Below are positions 16,001 to 25,698 of a DNA stretch of 56,479 nucleotides, piece by piece; positions within the stretch are counted from its first letter, which is position 1, and every line of letters starts with the position of its first letter. The position numbers were made by a program, and so were the translations under genes. The notes under the pieces were generated by a model. That model worked only from the letters and a program-made list of their open reading frames with translations, had not been told where the DNA came from and ran no database searches. This DNA comes from Caballeronia catudaia (GTDB lineage Bacteria > Pseudomonadota > Gammaproteobacteria > Burkholderiales > Burkholderiaceae): the NCBI RefSeq assembly GCF_001544755.2, contig NZ_FCOF02000043.1, positions 1-56,479 on the forward strand, in the 5' to 3' direction.

Positions 16001-17242
16001 ATGGTAATTGCACGCAGTCTGCGCGCGCTCGACTGGCTGAACTTCTTCGTCGCCAACGTGCAGACCGGCTTCGGCCCTTTCATTGCTTCCTACCTCGCGG
16101 CCAACAAGTGGACGCAGGGCGAGATCGGCCTGATGCTTTCCGTCGGCACGATCAGCGCGATGGCGAGCCAGTTGCCGGCAGGCGCGCTCGTCGACGCGAT
16201 GCGCAACAAGAAGTTCGCCGCGCTCTCCGCGATCGTCGCGATCATCGTGAGCGCGCTGTTGCTCGCCGCGAGCCCGACGTTCGTCCCCGTCTTCGCCGCG
16301 GAGGTGCTACACGGCTTCGCGAGCTGCATGCTCGTCCCGGCGATGGCGGCGATCTCGCTCGCTCTCGTCTCGCGCGCCGATCTCGGCGACCGGCTCGGGC
16401 GCAATGCACGCTGGGCGTCCATCGGCAGCGCGTTGACCGCCGCGTTGATGGGCGCGTTCGGCGAGTATCTGTCGCTGCGCTCGGTGTTTTTCTTGACGGC
16501 GGCGCTCGCGTTGCCGGCGATCGTCGCGCTGCGAATGATTCACTACGATATCCCCGCCGCCGTGCCGCGCGCGCCTACGGGCAAGCCGAAGCTGACGCCG
16601 GAAGGCGAAGAGCGTGAATCCTTGCGCGAGTTGCTGAAGGACAGGCGACTTCTGATTTTTGCGGCGTGCGTCGTGCTCTTTCACCTGTCGAACGCGGCGA
16701 TGCTCAATCTCGCCGCGGGCGAAGTTACGGCGCACATGGGCGACAACGTTCAACTCGTGATCGCGGCGTGCATCATCGTGCCGCAGTTCATCGTCGCGGC
16801 GATGTCGCCTTGGGTCGGCCGGCAGGCGCAGAAATGGGGACGCAGGCCGGTGCTGATCCTCGGTTTCTGTGCGCTGCCGATTCGCGCGATTCTGTTCGCG
16901 GGTGTGTCGAGCCCGTATCTGCTCGTGCCGGTGCAGATGCTGGACGGTATCAGCGCGGCGGTGTTTGGGGTGATGCTGCCTCTGATTGCTGCCGATGTGG
17001 CCGGGGGGCGTGGGCATTACAACTTGACGATCGGGTTCTTCGGATTGGCGGCCGGTGTCGGGGCGACGCTTTCGACGGCTGCGGCCGGGTTTGCCGCGGA
17101 TCGTTTTGGCACGGCGATGAGCTTCTTCGGGCTCGCAGGCGCGGGGGCGCTTGCGGTGTTGATGGTTTGGCTCGCCATGCCGGAGACGCGCGGGGCGCAT
17201 GGGGTGGAGGATGATGCGGCTAAACCGCCGGTGGGGGTTTGA
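16001..17242 (+). CDS. MFS transporter
   Basis: The 413-residue protein has about twelve hydrophobic segments in two six-helix halves with a charged central loop (about 185-205, containing KPKLTPEGEERES). A DAMRNKK stretch after helix 2 is a degenerate version of the loop 2-3 signature, and DRLGRNARW follows helix 4. It is an inner-membrane secondary transporter; the substrate is unknown. It starts 31 bases after the PRC-barrel lipoprotein and may be cotranscribed with it. A 13-base-loop hairpin without a T-run follows at 17254-17282. Confidence 0.88.
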   Translation: MVIARSLRALDWLNFFVANVQTGFGPFIASYLAANKWTQGEIGLMLSVGTISAMASQLPAGALVDAMRNKKFAALSAIVAIIVSALLLAASPTFVPVFAAEVLHGFASCMLVPAMAAISLALVSRADLGDRLGRNARWASIGSALTAALMGAFGEYLSLRSVFFLTAALALPAIVALRMIHYDIPAAVPRAPTGKPKLTPEGEERESLRELLKDRRLLIFAACVVLFHLSNAAMLNLAAGEVTAHMGDNVQLVIAACIIVPQFIVAAMSPWVGRQAQKWGRRPVLILGFCALPIRAILFAGVSSPYLLVPVQMLDGISAAVFGVMLPLIAADVAGGRGHYNLTIGFFGLAAGVGATLSTAAAGFAADRFGTAMSFFGLAGAGALAVLMVWLAMPETRGAHGVEDDAAKPPVGV

Positions 17243-17348
17243 GGGCGTTTAGCTTTGGCTTCCAATCCAGCGAAAAGCCAAAACCCCTCGCGCCGACCAG
17301 CGCGACCCATTTCGGCTATGATCAAACCCTACCCGCAGGAGTCAAAAA

Positions 17349-18581
17349 ATGTCACAGATCGCTGATACGGCGCATCTCGAAGCCCCATCGACCTCGTCGC
17401 AAAAGAGCCCGATTTCCCTGCCGTGGATAGAACGGCTAATCGCCATCGATACGGTCAGCCGCAATCCGAATCTCGGTCTGATCGAGACCGTCCGCGACGA
17501 ACTGCGCAAATCGGGCATCGAAGCGACCATCACCACCGACCCGCGCGGCCAGTGGGCGAACCTCTTCGCCACTGTCCCGGCGCACGACGGCGAAACCCAC
17601 GGCGGCATCGTGCTCTCGGGCCACACGGACGTCGTACCCGTCGACGGGCAGGACTGGCAGAGCGATCCGTTCAAACCCGAAGTGCGCGACGGCCTGCTCT
17701 ACGGACGCGGCTCGTGCGACATGAAAGGCTTCATCGGCGCGGCGCTCGCGATGCTGCCGAAAATGCAGGCGACGAAGCTCGCGAAGCCGATTCATTTCGC
17801 GCTTTCCTACGACGAGGAAGTCGGCTGCGCAGGCGCGCCGATCATGATCGCCGACCTGCAAAAGCGCGGCCTCAAACCGGACGGCTGTATCGTCGGCGAA
17901 CCGACGTCGATGCGCCCGGTCATCGCGCATAAAGGCATCAACACGTACCACTGCTGCGTGCGCGGCTTCGCTGCGCACTCGTCGCTGACGCCGAAAGGCC
18001 TGAACGCGATCGAATACGCCGCGCGGCTGATTTGCCATATCCGCGATCTCGTCGATGAGTTCCGCGCGAAAGGTCCCTTCGACGAGTTGTACGACGTGCC
18101 CTTCACCACCGGTCAGACGAGCACGATCAAAGGCGGCAACGCAATCAACACCGTGCCCGCCGAATGCAATTTCGAGTTCGAATTCCGCAATCTGCCGACG
18201 ATCGATCCGGACCAGATCTACCGGCGCATCGAAGCGTATGCGCACGACACGCTGTTGCCGAAGATGCTGAAGGAGCACGGCAACGCGGCCATCGAGTTCA
18301 CGAAGCTCGCGTCCGCGCCGGGCCTCGACGCCACCGAGCAGGCCGCCATCACGCAGCTCGTGCGCGCGCTCACGGCGAACCAGGAGAAGCGCAAGGTCGC
18401 GTACGGCACCGAGGCCGGCCTCTTTGCCAATGCGGGCGTGCCGAGCATCGTGTGCGGGCCGGGCAATATCGAGCAGGCGCACAAGGCGAACGAGTACGTG
18501 TCGCTCGAACAGCTCGCGCAATGCGAGGCGTTTCTCGGCAAGTTCATTCACAGCATGTCAGTCGTTGCTCAACCGCGCTGA
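17349..18581 (+). CDS. argE: Acetylornithine deacetylase (M20 peptidase family)
   Basis: The 410-residue protein has the M20 metal-site blocks in order: GHTDVVPVDGQDW (about 95), GRGSCDMKGF (about 121), and YDEEVGCAG (about 157, catalytic Glu-Glu). The dimerisation (lid) domain follows at about 190-300. ArgE hydrolyses N2-acetylornithine to ornithine and acetate in arginine biosynthesis, in the cytosol. AGGAG lies 8 bases before the ATG. The next gene starts 9 bases after the stop, so both are probably one transcript. Related M20 enzymes such as succinyl-diaminopimelate desuccinylase fit less well in the motif spacing. Confidence 0.87.
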   Translation: MSQIADTAHLEAPSTSSQKSPISLPWIERLIAIDTVSRNPNLGLIETVRDELRKSGIEATITTDPRGQWANLFATVPAHDGETHGGIVLSGHTDVVPVDGQDWQSDPFKPEVRDGLLYGRGSCDMKGFIGAALAMLPKMQATKLAKPIHFALSYDEEVGCAGAPIMIADLQKRGLKPDGCIVGEPTSMRPVIAHKGINTYHCCVRGFAAHSSLTPKGLNAIEYAARLICHIRDLVDEFRAKGPFDELYDVPFTTGQTSTIKGGNAINTVPAECNFEFEFRNLPTIDPDQIYRRIEAYAHDTLLPKMLKEHGNAAIEFTKLASAPGLDATEQAAITQLVRALTANQEKRKVAYGTEAGLFANAGVPSIVCGPGNIEQAHKANEYVSLEQLAQCEAFLGKFIHSMSVVAQPR

Positions 18582-18590
18582 TCCACGCCC

Positions 18591-19595
18591 ATGTCCACGT
18601 CCGCCCAGCATTCAGACAATACGATCGACGGCACGCCCATCCCGACGCTCGATGAGATCGCCGAGCAGCACATGGTGCTCACGCCCTGGGTTTCGCGCAC
18701 GCCGACTTTCGAGCGCCACGATTTTCCGACGCTCGAAGGCACGCGGATCACGTTCAAGTTCGAGCTGCTGCAAGCGAGCGGCACCTTCAAGGCGCGCGGC
18801 GCGTTCTCGAACATCCTCGCCTTGAGCGACAGCGAGCGTTCGTCGGGCGTCACGTGCGTGTCCGCAGGCAATCACGCGGTGGCGGTCGCGTACGCGGCGC
18901 AGCGCATGGACGTGGGCGCGAAGGTCGTGATCATCAAGAGTGCGAGCCCGGCGCGTGTCGCGCTGTGCCGGCGCTTCGGCGCGGAAGTCGTGTTCGCGGA
19001 GAACGTCGCCGAGGCGTTCGATGTCGTGCGGCGCATCGAAGCGGAAGAAGGCCGCGTGTTCATCCATCCGTTCAACGGCTATCGCACGGTGCTCGGCACG
19101 GCGACGCTCGGCTACGAATGGACCTCGCAGGCGCCCGATCTCGAAGCGGTGATTCTGCCGATCGGCGGCGGCGGGCTGGCTGCGGGCGTATCGACGGCGA
19201 TGCGTCTCGCGAATCCATCGTTGCACGTGTACGGCGTCGAACCCGAAGGATCGGACGCGATGCGGCGCAGCTTCGAAGCCAATCACACGATCAAGATGGG
19301 CGCGATGCACGGCATCGCCGATTCGCTGATGGCCCCGCACACCGAACAGTACAGCTATGAGCTATGCCGGCGGCATATCGACGAGATCGTCACCGTGTCG
19401 GACGACGCGTTGCGCCGCACCATGCTGCAGCTCTTCAGTGAGCTAAAGCTCGCGGTCGAGCCCGCGTGCGCGGCGGCCACGGCGGCCCTGCTCGGCCCGT
19501 TGCGCGAGCGTCTGCAAGGCAAGCGCGTAGGCGTGCTGCTGTGCGGCACGAATACCGATCCGGCCACGCTCGGGACGCATCTGTCGGACGCCTGA
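18591..19595 (+). CDS. PLP-dependent threonine/serine dehydratase-like enzyme
   Basis: This 334-residue fold-type II PLP enzyme carries the cofactor lysine in SGTFKARGA (about 61-69), SAGNHAVAVAYAAQ (about 88) and the phosphate-binding GGGGLAAG (about 194). The length fits a single-domain catabolic-type threonine dehydratase without the C-terminal ACT regulatory domain of IlvA. It would deaminate threonine or serine to a 2-oxo acid. It starts 9 bases after argE. A serine racemase or diaminopropionate-type activity cannot be excluded. Confidence 0.85.
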   Translation: MSTSAQHSDNTIDGTPIPTLDEIAEQHMVLTPWVSRTPTFERHDFPTLEGTRITFKFELLQASGTFKARGAFSNILALSDSERSSGVTCVSAGNHAVAVAYAAQRMDVGAKVVIIKSASPARVALCRRFGAEVVFAENVAEAFDVVRRIEAEEGRVFIHPFNGYRTVLGTATLGYEWTSQAPDLEAVILPIGGGGLAAGVSTAMRLANPSLHVYGVEPEGSDAMRRSFEANHTIKMGAMHGIADSLMAPHTEQYSYELCRRHIDEIVTVSDDALRRTMLQLFSELKLAVEPACAAATAALLGPLRERLQGKRVGVLLCGTNTDPATLGTHLSDA

Positions 19596-19624
19596 AGCGA
19601 AAACGGTTTGCGGACGTGTGAGTT

Positions 19625-20443
19625 TTACATCACCTCGGCCAGCCGTCTGCGCTCACTCCTCTGCATGAAGTAATTCGCCGCGATCACACCGATCGTTACG
19701 AGCGCGATGAACAGTGTCGCCAGCGCATTCATCTCCGGATTCAGACCGAGACGCACGCGCGAGAACACGACGAGCGGCAGCGTCGTCGAGCCTGGGCCGG
19801 ACAGGAACGCCGACAGCACCAGATCGTCGATCGACAGCGTGAACGACAAAAGCCATCCCGCGACGAGCGCCTGCGAGATCAACGGCAGCGTGATCGAGAA
19901 AAACACGCGCAACGGCGTCGCGCCCAGATCGAGCGCGGCCTCTTCGAGCGACGGATTCAGTTCCCGCACGCGCGACTCCACGATGATCGCGACATACGAA
20001 ATGCACAGCATCACGTGGCCGATCCAGATCGTGAAGAATCCGCGATCCGGCCAGCCGATGAGCTTCGACATTTCCACGAACAGCAGCAGCAGCGAAATGC
20101 CCTGAATGACTTCGGGGATCACGAGCGGCGCGTTGATCATGCCGGTATAGAGCGCGAAGCCCCTGAAGCGCCCCATGCGCGCGAGCACGAAACCCGCCCA
20201 CGTGCCGATGACGACCGACGCGCACGCCGTGAAAAACGCGATGCGCAGCGACAGCCACGCGGCGTTGATGAGCTCGTCGTCGGAGACGAGCGCGCGATAC
20301 CACTTGAGCGACGGCTCGGTCCAGACCGTGACGAGCGGCGAGTCGTTGAACGAATAAACGATGAGACTCAGGATCGGGATATACAGAAACGCAAACCCGA
20401 GCCCGAGCGCGGTGATCTGCAACGGACGGCTGGGCTTGATCAT
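19625..20443 (-). CDS. potI: Putrescine ABC transporter permease PotI
   Basis: The 272-residue inner-membrane protein has about six hydrophobic helices. The EAA loop is EEAALDLGATPLRVFFSITLP (about 165-185), the site that contacts the ATPase. Its start overlaps the potH stop by four bases (ATGA), so translation is coupled; this fixes the start at 20443. It is the last gene of potFGHI and pairs with PotH to form the channel. The threonine-dehydratase-like gene converges on it with only 29 bases between. Confidence 0.93.
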   Translation of the reverse strand: MIKPSRPLQITALGLGFAFLYIPILSLIVYSFNDSPLVTVWTEPSLKWYRALVSDDELINAAWLSLRIAFFTACASVVIGTWAGFVLARMGRFRGFALYTGMINAPLVIPEVIQGISLLLLFVEMSKLIGWPDRGFFTIWIGHVMLCISYVAIIVESRVRELNPSLEEAALDLGATPLRVFFSITLPLISQALVAGWLLSFTLSIDDLVLSAFLSGPGSTTLPLVVFSRVRLGLNPEMNALATLFIALVTIGVIAANYFMQRSERRRLAEVM

Positions 20444-21345
20444 CGCTTCTCCTCCAGTTGCTTGGCCTGGAAATGCTGGAAGAGCGCCATCGGCACGAGC
20501 AGGAGCAGCACCATCGCGCAGGTGACGGCGGAGGCCATCGGCCAGTCGGCATTGTTGAAGAACTCGTTCCACATGACCCGGCCGATCATCAAGGTATCCG
20601 CTCCACCGAGCAGCTCAGGAATCACGTACTCGCCCACCGCCGGAATGAACACCAGCAGACACCCGGCGATGATGCCGTTCTTCGACAGCGGCAGCGTGAT
20701 CTGCACGAACGCCTTCCACGGTTTCGCGCCGAGATCGTAAGCGGCTTCGAGCAGTGTCAGGTCCATCTTCACCAGATGCGCGTAGAGCGGCATCACGAGG
20801 AACGGCAGATACGAATACACCATGCCGATATACACCGCGATATTCGTGTGATACAGCTCGATCGGCGAATGCAGCAGGCCGATCGACATCAGAAAGTTGT
20901 TGAGCAGTCCGTTGTTCTTCAGGATGCCGATCCACGCATACACGCGGATCAGGAAGGACGTCCAGAACGGCAGCATCACGGCCATCATCAGGATGTTGCG
21001 CGAGGCCGGATTCGAGCGCGCGATGTAATACGCCATCGGATAGCCGATGATCAGGCACAGCAAGGTGGAGACCGCCGCGACCAGCAGCGAGTTCATGTAG
21101 GTCGCGAAGTACAGGCTGTCCTGAATCAGGAACGCATAGTGAGCGAAGTCGAGCGCGATGTGCATCACGCCCTCTTCCATCTTCACGAGATCCGTGTACG
21201 GCGGAATGCCGAGCTGGCTGTCCGAGAAGCTGATCTTCACGACGAGCAGGAACGGCACGAAGAACAGCAGCAGGAGCCACAGATACGGCCCGCCTATGAC
21301 CAGCGAGCGCCCGCTCACGCCGAAACGGTTGAGCAGCTTCATCAT
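20440..21345 (-). CDS. potH: Putrescine ABC transporter permease PotH
   Basis: The 301-residue protein has about six membrane helices, with the EAA loop LLEAAYDLGAKPWKAFVQITLP at about 205-226. It is the first permease subunit of the putrescine importer. Its start overlaps the potG stop by four bases (ATGA, 21342-21345) and its stop overlaps the potI start in the same way. The MMKLLNRFGVSGRSLVIGGPYLW N-terminus and length fit E. coli PotH. Confidence 0.94.
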   Translation of the reverse strand: MMKLLNRFGVSGRSLVIGGPYLWLLLLFFVPFLLVVKISFSDSQLGIPPYTDLVKMEEGVMHIALDFAHYAFLIQDSLYFATYMNSLLVAAVSTLLCLIIGYPMAYYIARSNPASRNILMMAVMLPFWTSFLIRVYAWIGILKNNGLLNNFLMSIGLLHSPIELYHTNIAVYIGMVYSYLPFLVMPLYAHLVKMDLTLLEAAYDLGAKPWKAFVQITLPLSKNGIIAGCLLVFIPAVGEYVIPELLGGADTLMIGRVMWNEFFNNADWPMASAVTCAMVLLLLVPMALFQHFQAKQLEEKR

Positions 21346-22514
21346 GACGTCAGCACCACGCCGGCCGACGCGCTCCAGCGCACGTAGACCTCGTCGCCGA
21401 AGGTGGGCGAATCGATCTCGCCGATCGCGAGGCTCGACAGGTTCGCGACCACCACTTTCCCGGAGTCGAGCGTCACGTGATAGAGCGTGTAACCGCCCAT
21501 ATACGCGATGTTCGTCACCTTGCCGCGGCCCCAGTTGTACGCGCCTTCGGGCGGCTTTCTCGTCAGCGCGATGCGCTCGGGGCGCACGGAAATCGTCACC
21601 GGCATGCCGAGTGGTCCGGTGATGCCGTGGCTCACGTAGAGCCGCACCGGCAGCTCGGACGATTCGACGAACACATGATCCGGCTCGTCCTCGACGACAT
21701 TGCCATCGAAGAGATTGGTCGAACCGATGAACTGTGCCGAGAAGCGCGTGTTCGGATATTCGTAGACTTCGTGCGGCGTACCGAGCTGCACGATTTGCCC
21801 TTCGCTCATCACGGCGAGGCGATTGGCCATCGTCATCGCCTCTTCCTGATCGTGCGTCACCATTATGCAGGTGACGCCGACCGTATCGAGGATATTCACC
21901 AGCTCGATCTGCGTGCGCTGGCGGATCTGCTTGTCGAGCGCGGACATCGGCTCGTCGAGCAACAGGAGCTTGGGGCGCTTGACGAGACTGCGCGCGAGTG
22001 CGACGCGCTGTTGCTGGCCGCCCGACAACTGATGCGGCTTGCGCTTCGCGTACTGCGCCATCTGCACGAGCTGCAACGCGTTGTGCACGCGATCTTTCAG
22101 CTCACCGCCCTTGACGCCTTCCTGCTTCAGCCCGAACGCGACATTCGATTCGACGCTCATGTGCGGAAAGAGCGCGTAGGACTGGAACATCATGTTCACG
22201 GGCCGGTTGTACGGCGGCATCTTAGCGAGGTCTTCGCCGTCGATCAGGATCTGCCCTTCGGTCACCGACTCGAGCCCGGCGAGCATACGCAGAAGCGTCG
22301 ACTTGCCGCAGCCGGAACTGCCGAGCAGCGCGAACAGCTCGCCCTTTTTCACCGACAGGTTGACGCCCCGAACCGCCGTCGTCTCGCCGAATTTCTTCAC
22401 GACATCGACGATCTGCACGAAGTTGTCGTCCGTGGCCGGGGCCGCACCGGAACTGCCCGGCTCGCGCCGGCCGGAATTAGGCGCTGCCTTCAATGCGCTC
22501 GACTGCTCACTCAT
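21342..22514 (-). CDS. potG: Putrescine ABC transporter ATPase PotG
   Basis: This 390-residue protein has the ABC motifs Walker A GSSGCGKST (about 72), the Q-loop MMFQSYALFP, signature LSGGQQQR (about 168) and Walker B LLLLDEPMSALD (about 187). A TOBE-type C-terminal domain follows (about 290-385). It energises putrescine uptake at the inner membrane with PotH and PotI. It lies 126 bases after potF, and a hairpin lies in that gap. The N-terminal 30 residues before the ATPase domain are polar and vary in the family. Confidence 0.94.
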   Translation of the reverse strand: MSEQSSALKAAPNSGRREPGSSGAAPATDDNFVQIVDVVKKFGETTAVRGVNLSVKKGELFALLGSSGCGKSTLLRMLAGLESVTEGQILIDGEDLAKMPPYNRPVNMMFQSYALFPHMSVESNVAFGLKQEGVKGGELKDRVHNALQLVQMAQYAKRKPHQLSGGQQQRVALARSLVKRPKLLLLDEPMSALDKQIRQRTQIELVNILDTVGVTCIMVTHDQEEAMTMANRLAVMSEGQIVQLGTPHEVYEYPNTRFSAQFIGSTNLFDGNVVEDEPDHVFVESSELPVRLYVSHGITGPLGMPVTISVRPERIALTRKPPEGAYNWGRGKVTNIAYMGGYTLYHVTLDSGKVVVANLSSLAIGEIDSPTFGDEVYVRWSASAGVVLTS

Positions 22515-22579
22515 GATTGCCTGTTCGACTCCTTGCTTCCATACGTTTCGGGTGGCGCGCGCCCTGCGCTGCGGCCACG

Positions 22580-22610
22580 AACAAAGCCCCCGGCGGTCCG
22601 AGGGCTTCGT
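22580..22610 (-). terminator. Intercistronic hairpin between potF and potG
   Basis: On the minus strand AAGCCCTCGG and CCGGGGGCTT pair as a 10-bp stem with one G-U pair and the loop ACCG. Only a short TGTT follows, so termination would be partial. Hairpins after the binding-protein gene often stabilise that part of the message, giving more PotF than PotG, PotH and PotI. Confidence 0.5.
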
Positions 22611-22640
22611 CGATTCAAATAAATAACCGGCTTGCGCGCT

Positions 22641-23756
22641 TCATCGGCCGGACTTGAATTCCGTCCAGAGCCGCGTCTGCAGGCGCTGGATTTCCGGCGG
22701 CAGCGGCTTCAGCAGGAACAGCGTCTTGATGACATCCTGCGGCGGATACACGGCCGGATCGTTCGCGACGTCCTTGTCCACGTACTTGCGCGCTTCGAGG
22801 TTGGCGCTCGGGTAATACACCGCGTTCGTGATGGCGGCGTGAACCTGCGGCGTTTCGATGTAGTTGATCCACTCGTGCGCGGCGTCCTTGTTCTTCGCGT
22901 CCTTCGGGATCGCCATTACGTCGAACCAGACGGGCGCGCCGCCCTTCGGAATGTAGTACTCGATCTTGAACGGCTTCTTCGCGTCGACCGCGCGATGCTT
23001 CGCGATCACGACGTCGCCCGACCAGCCGTAGGTGAAGCAGATGTCGCCACCGACCATGTCGTTGATATAGCCCGACGAATTGAACTGCGTGATGTACGGG
23101 CGGATCTTCTTCATCATCGCGAGCGCGTCGCGATAGTCGGCCGGATTCGTGCTCATCGGGTCCTTGCCGATGTAGTGCAGCGCGGCCGCGAACATCTGGT
23201 CCGGCGCGTCGAGCACCGAGACGCCGCACGCCTTCAGCTTCGAGATGTTCTCGGGCTTGAAGAGGATGTCCCAGTTGTTGAGTTCGGCGTTGGCGCCCAG
23301 AATCTGCTTCGCCTTGTCGACGTTATAGCCGAGGCCGGTCGTGCCGTACGCCCAGGGCACCGTGTACTTGTTGCCGGGGTCCGCGCCTTCGACGAGCTTC
23401 ATCAGGTCGGGGTCGAGATACTTGAGGTTCGGGAGTTTCGACTTGTCGAGCGGGGCGAAGATGTTTGCGGCGATCTGCTTGCCAGCATAGTTCGACGTCG
23501 GCACGACGATGTCATAGCCCGAACGGCCGGTGAGCAGCTTGGCCTGGAGGGTGTCGTCGCTGTCGTAGTTGTCGTACTTCACCTTGATGCCGCTCTGCTT
23601 GGTGAAGTTGGGGATCGTGTCCTTGGCGATATAGTCCGACCAGTTGTACACGTTCAGCTGCGTGTCTTTCGCCATCGCTGCGAGCGGAGTCAACATCGCG
23701 GCGCATGTCAGGGCGCCCGCCAGCTTGGCCATGCGGCTCGCCAGTTTCTCGTTCAT
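22641..23756 (-). CDS. potF: Periplasmic putrescine-binding protein PotF
   Basis: The 371-residue precursor has a signal peptide (about 1-30, ending AAMAKD) and a type II periplasmic-binding-protein fold. NVYNWSDYIAKDT at the start of the mature chain is typical of PotF/PotD proteins, as are VPTSNYAGKQ, YGTTGLGYN and CFTYGWSGDV. It delivers putrescine to PotHI. GGGAGA lies 7 bases before this ATG, so the longer frame to 23885 is not used. It is the first gene of the operon. The PotF/SpuD group also contains spermidine-specific members, so substrate specificity is inferred. Confidence 0.93.
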   Translation of the reverse strand: MNEKLASRMAKLAGALTCAAMLTPLAAMAKDTQLNVYNWSDYIAKDTIPNFTKQSGIKVKYDNYDSDDTLQAKLLTGRSGYDIVVPTSNYAGKQIAANIFAPLDKSKLPNLKYLDPDLMKLVEGADPGNKYTVPWAYGTTGLGYNVDKAKQILGANAELNNWDILFKPENISKLKACGVSVLDAPDQMFAAALHYIGKDPMSTNPADYRDALAMMKKIRPYITQFNSSGYINDMVGGDICFTYGWSGDVVIAKHRAVDAKKPFKIEYYIPKGGAPVWFDVMAIPKDAKNKDAAHEWINYIETPQVHAAITNAVYYPSANLEARKYVDKDVANDPAVYPPQDVIKTLFLLKPLPPEIQRLQTRLWTEFKSGR

Positions 23757-24274
23757 TTCGATTCTCCCTTGTTCCTGCTTGTCACGGCGTCGTGGCGCGC
23801 GATTCCCGCGCGTCGTTTCACGCCCCGATCGGGCTCGCGACTCCTTTTGAAACCCGGAAACTACCATTAAACACAAGCGCGACAAAAATTAATGCGCCGC
23901 CTGTCGCGCAAAATGTACACGCCCTTGCGCTGCACGGCCGACAAGCCTCGCAGCACTTGCGGCGGCCACGCACCCGCATCGCGGGCCGTCAGAAAGAGCG
24001 CGCATTTTAGCCCCTAATCGCTCCCGGCGGCACCTGATAAAGCCACACTCCCATCGTGGCGCGCGGGCGCGTAAGCCCGATGCAATGTCATTATTCGTGA
24101 TCGGCCGTCCGCAGCCCCGTATGAAGGGCGTCCGAGCCTGACGAATAGCCAGCGGAACAGTTGTTGCGAGCCAATTCGACGTGCGCCGCGAACAGCGGCG
24201 TTTTGTTAACCGGCAACCCGCGCGCACGACTGACCGACGCCGCCGTTGCATTGCTATTCGAGGCCGTTTTCCGG
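23757..24274. other. Intergenic region between potF and mntH
   Basis: These 518 bases separate two divergent genes and must hold both promoters. An AT-rich island at about 23862-23893 (ATTAAACAC, ACAAAAATTAAT) is the most likely promoter area for potF. Near 24075-24100 GCAATGTCATTATTCGTGAT is a second AT-rich patch that could serve mntH. I see no open frame with a ribosome site, no clear riboswitch and no clean operator. Confidence 0.4.
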
Positions 24275-25612
24275 ATGAATACCAATCCGTCCGCGCTCGC
24301 CCAGCTTTCCGTCGCGAAATCCGACGCGCAGTCGCCCGCGGCAAGCCGCGAGGATCGGTCACGGTCGCCGCGCCCGCGCGGACGCTGGTACTCCTTCGCG
24401 GGCGCGGGTGCGCTCGTCGCTGTGGGCTATATGGACCCTGGCAACTGGGCGACGGCGCTGTCGGGCGGCGCGCGCTACGGCTACTCGCTGCTCTTCGTCG
24501 TCCTGCTCGCGAGCCTGATGGGTATGCTGCTGCAATGGGTCGCATCGCGCGTGGGCGTCGTGACCGGGCGCGATCTCGCGCAACTGTGCCGCGAGCGCTA
24601 CAGCCGCCGCACGACGCTCGTGCTGTGGATCGCGTGCGAAATCGCGATCATCGCGTGCGATGTCGCCGAGGTCGTCGGCAGCGCCGTGGCGCTCCAGATG
24701 CTCTTCGGCCTCTCGCTCACCGGCGGCGTGCTGATCTCGGCGGTCGGCACTCTCGCGATGCTCGCCCTGCAAAGCCGCGGACGCCGGCCGCTGCAGCGCG
24801 CCGTGACGACGCTGATCTTCCTCGTGAGCTTCTGCTTCGTGGTCGAACTCGCGCTCGCGCATCCGGTCTGGGGCGAGGCGATGCGCGGGCTCGCGCCATC
24901 GCGCGAACTTCTGCGCGACGCCGGCATGCTCTGGCTCGCGGCGGGCATTCTCGGCGCCACGGTGATGCCGCACAACCTCTATCTGCACTCGGCGCTCGTG
25001 AAGGAGCACGCGGGCGCCCGCGACGATCCGAGCATCGGGCGCGCGCTGCACGGCGTGAACATCGACACCTTCGCGTCGCTCGGGCTCGCGTTCATCGTCA
25101 ACGCGTCGCTGCTGGTGGTCGCCGCGGCGGTATTTCACACGAGCGGTCACATCGAGGTCGATGATCTCGCCGATGCGCACCGGCTCATCGCGCCGCTCGT
25201 CGGCAGTCATTGGGCGGGCGTGGTGTTCGCCGTCGCCCTGCTCGCTTGCGGCTTGAACGCCACGGTCACCGGCACGCTCGCGGGCCAGGCGGTCATGGAA
25301 GGCTTCCTGCGCCTGAAGATGGCCCGTTGGGCCCGCGCGCTGCTGACCCGCGGCCTCGCGATCGGGCCGGCGCTCGTCGCGGTCGGCAGCTTCGGGCAGC
25401 ACGGCTCGAACGCGCTTCTCGTCGCGACGCAGGTCGTGCTGAGCCTGCAACTGCCGCTCGCCGTCATTCCGCTCGTGCGCTTCGCCTCCGACTTCGGTCT
25501 GATGGGCCGCTGGCGCGTCGCACGCGTGCCGCTCGCGCTGGCGTGGGCGTGCGCGGGCGTGATCGTCGCGCTGAACGGCACGATGTTGTGGCAGGCGATT
25601 TTCTTGGGCTGA
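24275..25612 (+). CDS. mntH: NRAMP-family divalent metal (Mn2+) transporter
   Basis: The 445-residue inner-membrane protein has about eleven hydrophobic helices. The metal-binding DPGN motif (YMDPGNWAT, about 49) lies in helix 1 and MPHNLYLHSAL (MPH motif, about 230) in helix 6, both essential in NRAMP transporters. It couples Mn2+ (or Fe2+) uptake to protons. The first ~30 residues are polar (AQSPAASREDRSRSPRPRG). The frame is open to 24161, but the Met at 24275 gives a normal N-terminus. Transport of other divalent metals cannot be excluded. Confidence 0.9.
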   Translation: MNTNPSALAQLSVAKSDAQSPAASREDRSRSPRPRGRWYSFAGAGALVAVGYMDPGNWATALSGGARYGYSLLFVVLLASLMGMLLQWVASRVGVVTGRDLAQLCRERYSRRTTLVLWIACEIAIIACDVAEVVGSAVALQMLFGLSLTGGVLISAVGTLAMLALQSRGRRPLQRAVTTLIFLVSFCFVVELALAHPVWGEAMRGLAPSRELLRDAGMLWLAAGILGATVMPHNLYLHSALVKEHAGARDDPSIGRALHGVNIDTFASLGLAFIVNASLLVVAAAVFHTSGHIEVDDLADAHRLIAPLVGSHWAGVVFAVALLACGLNATVTGTLAGQAVMEGFLRLKMARWARALLTRGLAIGPALVAVGSFGQHGSNALLVATQVVLSLQLPLAVIPLVRFASDFGLMGRWRVARVPLALAWACAGVIVALNGTMLWQAIFLG

Positions 25613-25698
25613 AGTCGTCGATCAGGCGCCGATGTCGGGATCACGGTGCCGTTTTCGCTGTCACACCGATCAGGCGCCCGAAACAGGACACGAACTAC

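Noticed and set aside
17254..17282. 8-bp hairpin between the MFS gene and argE
   Set aside because: The loop is 13 bases and no T-run follows, so it was not called a terminator.
24060..24274. Mn2+ riboswitch or MntR site before mntH
   Set aside because: I could not find a convincing paired structure or a clean palindrome.
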